This document shows, one piece after another, positions 5,593 to 7,349 of a stretch of 7,349 nt of DNA (positions within the stretch are counted from its first letter, which is position 1; the number at the start of each line of letters is the position of its first letter). The notes beneath the pieces are model-generated. The model had not been told where the DNA came from, did not search any database, and saw only the letters and a program-made list of their open reading frames with translations. This DNA comes from Pseudomonadota bacterium. GTDB lineage: Bacteria; Pseudomonadota; Gammaproteobacteria; Pseudomonadales; Cellvibrionaceae. The stretch covers positions 1 through 7,349 of the forward strand of contig JAEZGT010000249.1 in assembly GCA_023416875.1 (NCBI GenBank), written 5' to 3'. Made by a program: the position numbers and the translations under genes.

Positions 5593-7349
5593 GTGTCCGA
5601 CCTCAGCCACATCCGCAACTTCTCCATCATTGCTCACATCGATCACGGCAAATCCACTTTGGCAGACCGTTTTATTCAGGTTTGCGGCGGATTGGCTGAT
5701 CGTGAAATGGAGGCGCAGGTTTTGGATTCGATGGATTTGGAGCGCGAGCGCGGCATTACCATCAAAGCGCACAGCGTAACCCTTTTTTACACGTCGAAAG
5801 ACAAGAAAACTTATCAGTTAAACTTCATTGATACTCCTGGGCACGTGGACTTCAGTTACGAGGTTTCCCGTTCCCTTGCCGCTTGTGAAGGCGCGCTTCT
5901 GGTAGTGGACGCTGCTCAAGGCGTCGAGGCCCAATCCGTGGCCAATTGTTACACGGCAATCGATCAAGGGTTGGAAGTCATTCCAATCCTGAACAAAATG
6001 GATCTGCCGCAGGCGGACCCCGAACGAGTGGCTGAGGAAATCGAAGAAATTATCGGTTTGGATGCCACAGATGCGGTGCGTTGTAGCGCTAAGTCCGGCA
6101 TAGGCATTGAGGATGTTCTAGAGCGCTTGGTCGCGTCGATTCCGCCACCGGAGGGCGATATCAACGGACCACTTCAAGCATTGATTATCGATTCATGGTT
6201 TGACAATTATTTGGGGGTTGTTTCTCTCGTCCGAGTTAAAAACGGCACGCTCAAAGTCAAGGACAAAATTATTTCCAAAACTATTGGCAAGGCCCATCTC
6301 GTGGACAGCGTCGGCGTATTTAATCCGAAGCGTCAGGAACTGGCAGAATTGAAAGCTGGAGAAGTGGGTTTTGTCGTGGCGGGTATTAAAGATATTCACG
6401 GTGCGCCGGTGGGGGATACCATCACTCACGCGAATACTGCGGATACCGCTGCTCTGCCCGGTTTTAAACGTGTTAAACCACAGGTCTATGCCGGCCTGTT
6501 TCCGGTAAGCGCTGATGATTATGAAAGCTTCCGCGACGCTTTAGCAAAATTGACGCTCAATGACGCGTCTCTTTTCTATGAGCCAGAGAGTTCCGATGCA
6601 TTAGGATTTGGTTTCCGCTGCGGTTTTCTCGGAATGCTCCACATGGAAATTATCCAAGAGCGTTTGGAGCGGGAATACAATTTGGACTTGATCACCACTG
6701 CGCCGACAGTGGTATTCGAAGTAGTGAAAAACGACGGTGAAACCGTTTACGTCGACAACCCCTCCAAACTTCCAGAGGTTGGCACTATCTCGGATATGCG
6801 GGAACCGATCGTGCAAGCGAATATTCTGGTTCCGCAAGAATATCTTGGTTCGGTTATTACTTTGTGCATCGACAAGCGCGGCGTTCAGAAAGATATTCAA
6901 TACCTCGGACATCAGGTCTCGGTCGTATACGAGCTGCCTATGAACGAAGTGGTACTGGATTTCTTCGATAAATTAAAATCTGTCAGCCGCGGTTACGCAT
7001 CATTGGATTACAGCTTTTTGCGGTTTCAAAGCGCCAATCTTGTGCGCTTGGATGTGTTGATTAATGGCGAAAAAGTGGATGCTTTGGCGCTGATTGTTCA
7101 CCGAGAAACCGCCCACTATAAAGGTCGAGCCTTAACGGAAAAGATGAAAGACCTCATCCCGCGTCAAATGTTTGATGTCGCAATTCAGGCAGCTATAGGC
7201 GGACAAATTATTGCCCGTACCACAGTGAAAGCGTTGCGTAAAAATGTGACCGCCAAATGTTATGGCGGTGACGTAACGCGAAAGAAGAAGCTGCTTGAGA
7301 AGCAAAAGGCGGGCAAAAAGCGGATGAAGCAGGTCGGCCGGGTAGAAAT
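5593..7349 (+). CDS. lepA: Elongation factor 4 (LepA GTPase), C-terminus cut by window edge
   Basis: LepA/EF4 is a ribosome-associated translational GTPase implicated in back-translocation and in translation initiation or 30S assembly. There are 585 full codons, without a stop, to the window edge. The family is about 599 aa, so some 13-17 residues are missing. The G1 motif AHIDHGKST is at 14-22, RERGITIKA covers the switch I region, DTPGH is at 80-84, NKMD at 134-137 and SAK at 165-167. EF-G-like domains follow, including FGFRCGFLGMLHMEIIQERLEREY. The LepA-specific C-terminal domain is present, with KMKDLIPRQMFDVAIQAAIG, a CYGGDVTRKKKLLEKQK segment and GKKRMKQVG. The start is GTG 5593, giving SDLSHIRNF exactly as in Pseudomonas LepA. 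An upstream in-frame GTG at 5554 would add 13 residues unlike the family. No strong Shine-Dalgarno is seen. Confidence 0.97.
   Translation, partial: MSDLSHIRNFSIIAHIDHGKSTLADRFIQVCGGLADREMEAQVLDSMDLERERGITIKAHSVTLFYTSKDKKTYQLNFIDTPGHVDFSYEVSRSLAACEGALLVVDAAQGVEAQSVANCYTAIDQGLEVIPILNKMDLPQADPERVAEEIEEIIGLDATDAVRCSAKSGIGIEDVLERLVASIPPPEGDINGPLQALIIDSWFDNYLGVVSLVRVKNGTLKVKDKIISKTIGKAHLVDSVGVFNPKRQELAELKAGEVGFVVAGIKDIHGAPVGDTITHANTADTAALPGFKRVKPQVYAGLFPVSADDYESFRDALAKLTLNDASLFYEPESSDALGFGFRCGFLGMLHMEIIQERLEREYNLDLITTAPTVVFEVVKNDGETVYVDNPSKLPEVGTISDMREPIVQANILVPQEYLGSVITLCIDKRGVQKDIQYLGHQVSVVYELPMNEVVLDFFDKLKSVSRGYASLDYSFLRFQSANLVRLDVLINGEKVDALALIVHRETAHYKGRALTEKMKDLIPRQMFDVAIQAAIGGQIIARTTVKALRKNVTAKCYGGDVTRKKKLLEKQKAGKKRMKQVGRVE

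Overview
The window is a conserved chromosomal block from a gammaproteobacterium. It carries the extracytoplasmic stress sigma factor operon rpoE-rseA-rseB-rseC (algU-mucA-mucB-mucC in Pseudomonas terms), flanked by nadB on one side and lepA on the other. The proteins look like homologues from Pseudomonas and related marine or cellulolytic gammaproteobacteria more than enterobacterial ones. Examples are the LepA start SDLSHIRNF, an AlgU-like RpoE core, and a MucA-like C-terminus in RseA. The genus cannot be fixed from the sequence alone.

Layout from left to right. The minus strand at 1-446 holds mgsA (methylglyoxal synthase), cut by the window edge only a few codons before its expected end. 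Behind it on the same strand are a strong bidirectional terminator (514-543) and a tRNA-Arg(ACG) gene (548-624) with its own promoter (658-686). Next on the minus strand is nadB (L-aspartate oxidase, 747-2375, GTG start). The 182-bp divergent region between nadB and rpoE contains a candidate sigma-E type promoter and two short inverted repeats in the rpoE leader. The plus strand then runs rpoE (2558-3196), rseA (3255-3974), rseB (about 4034-4999) and rseC (5001-5447). After a 145-bp gap comes lepA (5593 to the window end, GTG start), which lacks only its last dozen or so codons.

How the genes work together. RpoE directs transcription of envelope-stress genes and probably of its own operon. 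RseA is a single-pass inner-membrane anti-sigma factor that holds RpoE inactive. RseB is a periplasmic protein that protects RseA from proteolysis. RseC is a small membrane protein with a cysteine cluster. nadB, lepA, mgsA and the tRNA are syntenic neighbours with separate housekeeping roles.

I found no mobile element, CRISPR array, phage gene or unknown multi-gene system. The points worth a second look are small: an N-terminal extension or start ambiguity in RpoE, inverted repeats over the mgsA start and in the rpoE leader, a three-cysteine RseC cluster, and the absence of mucD between rseC and lepA.
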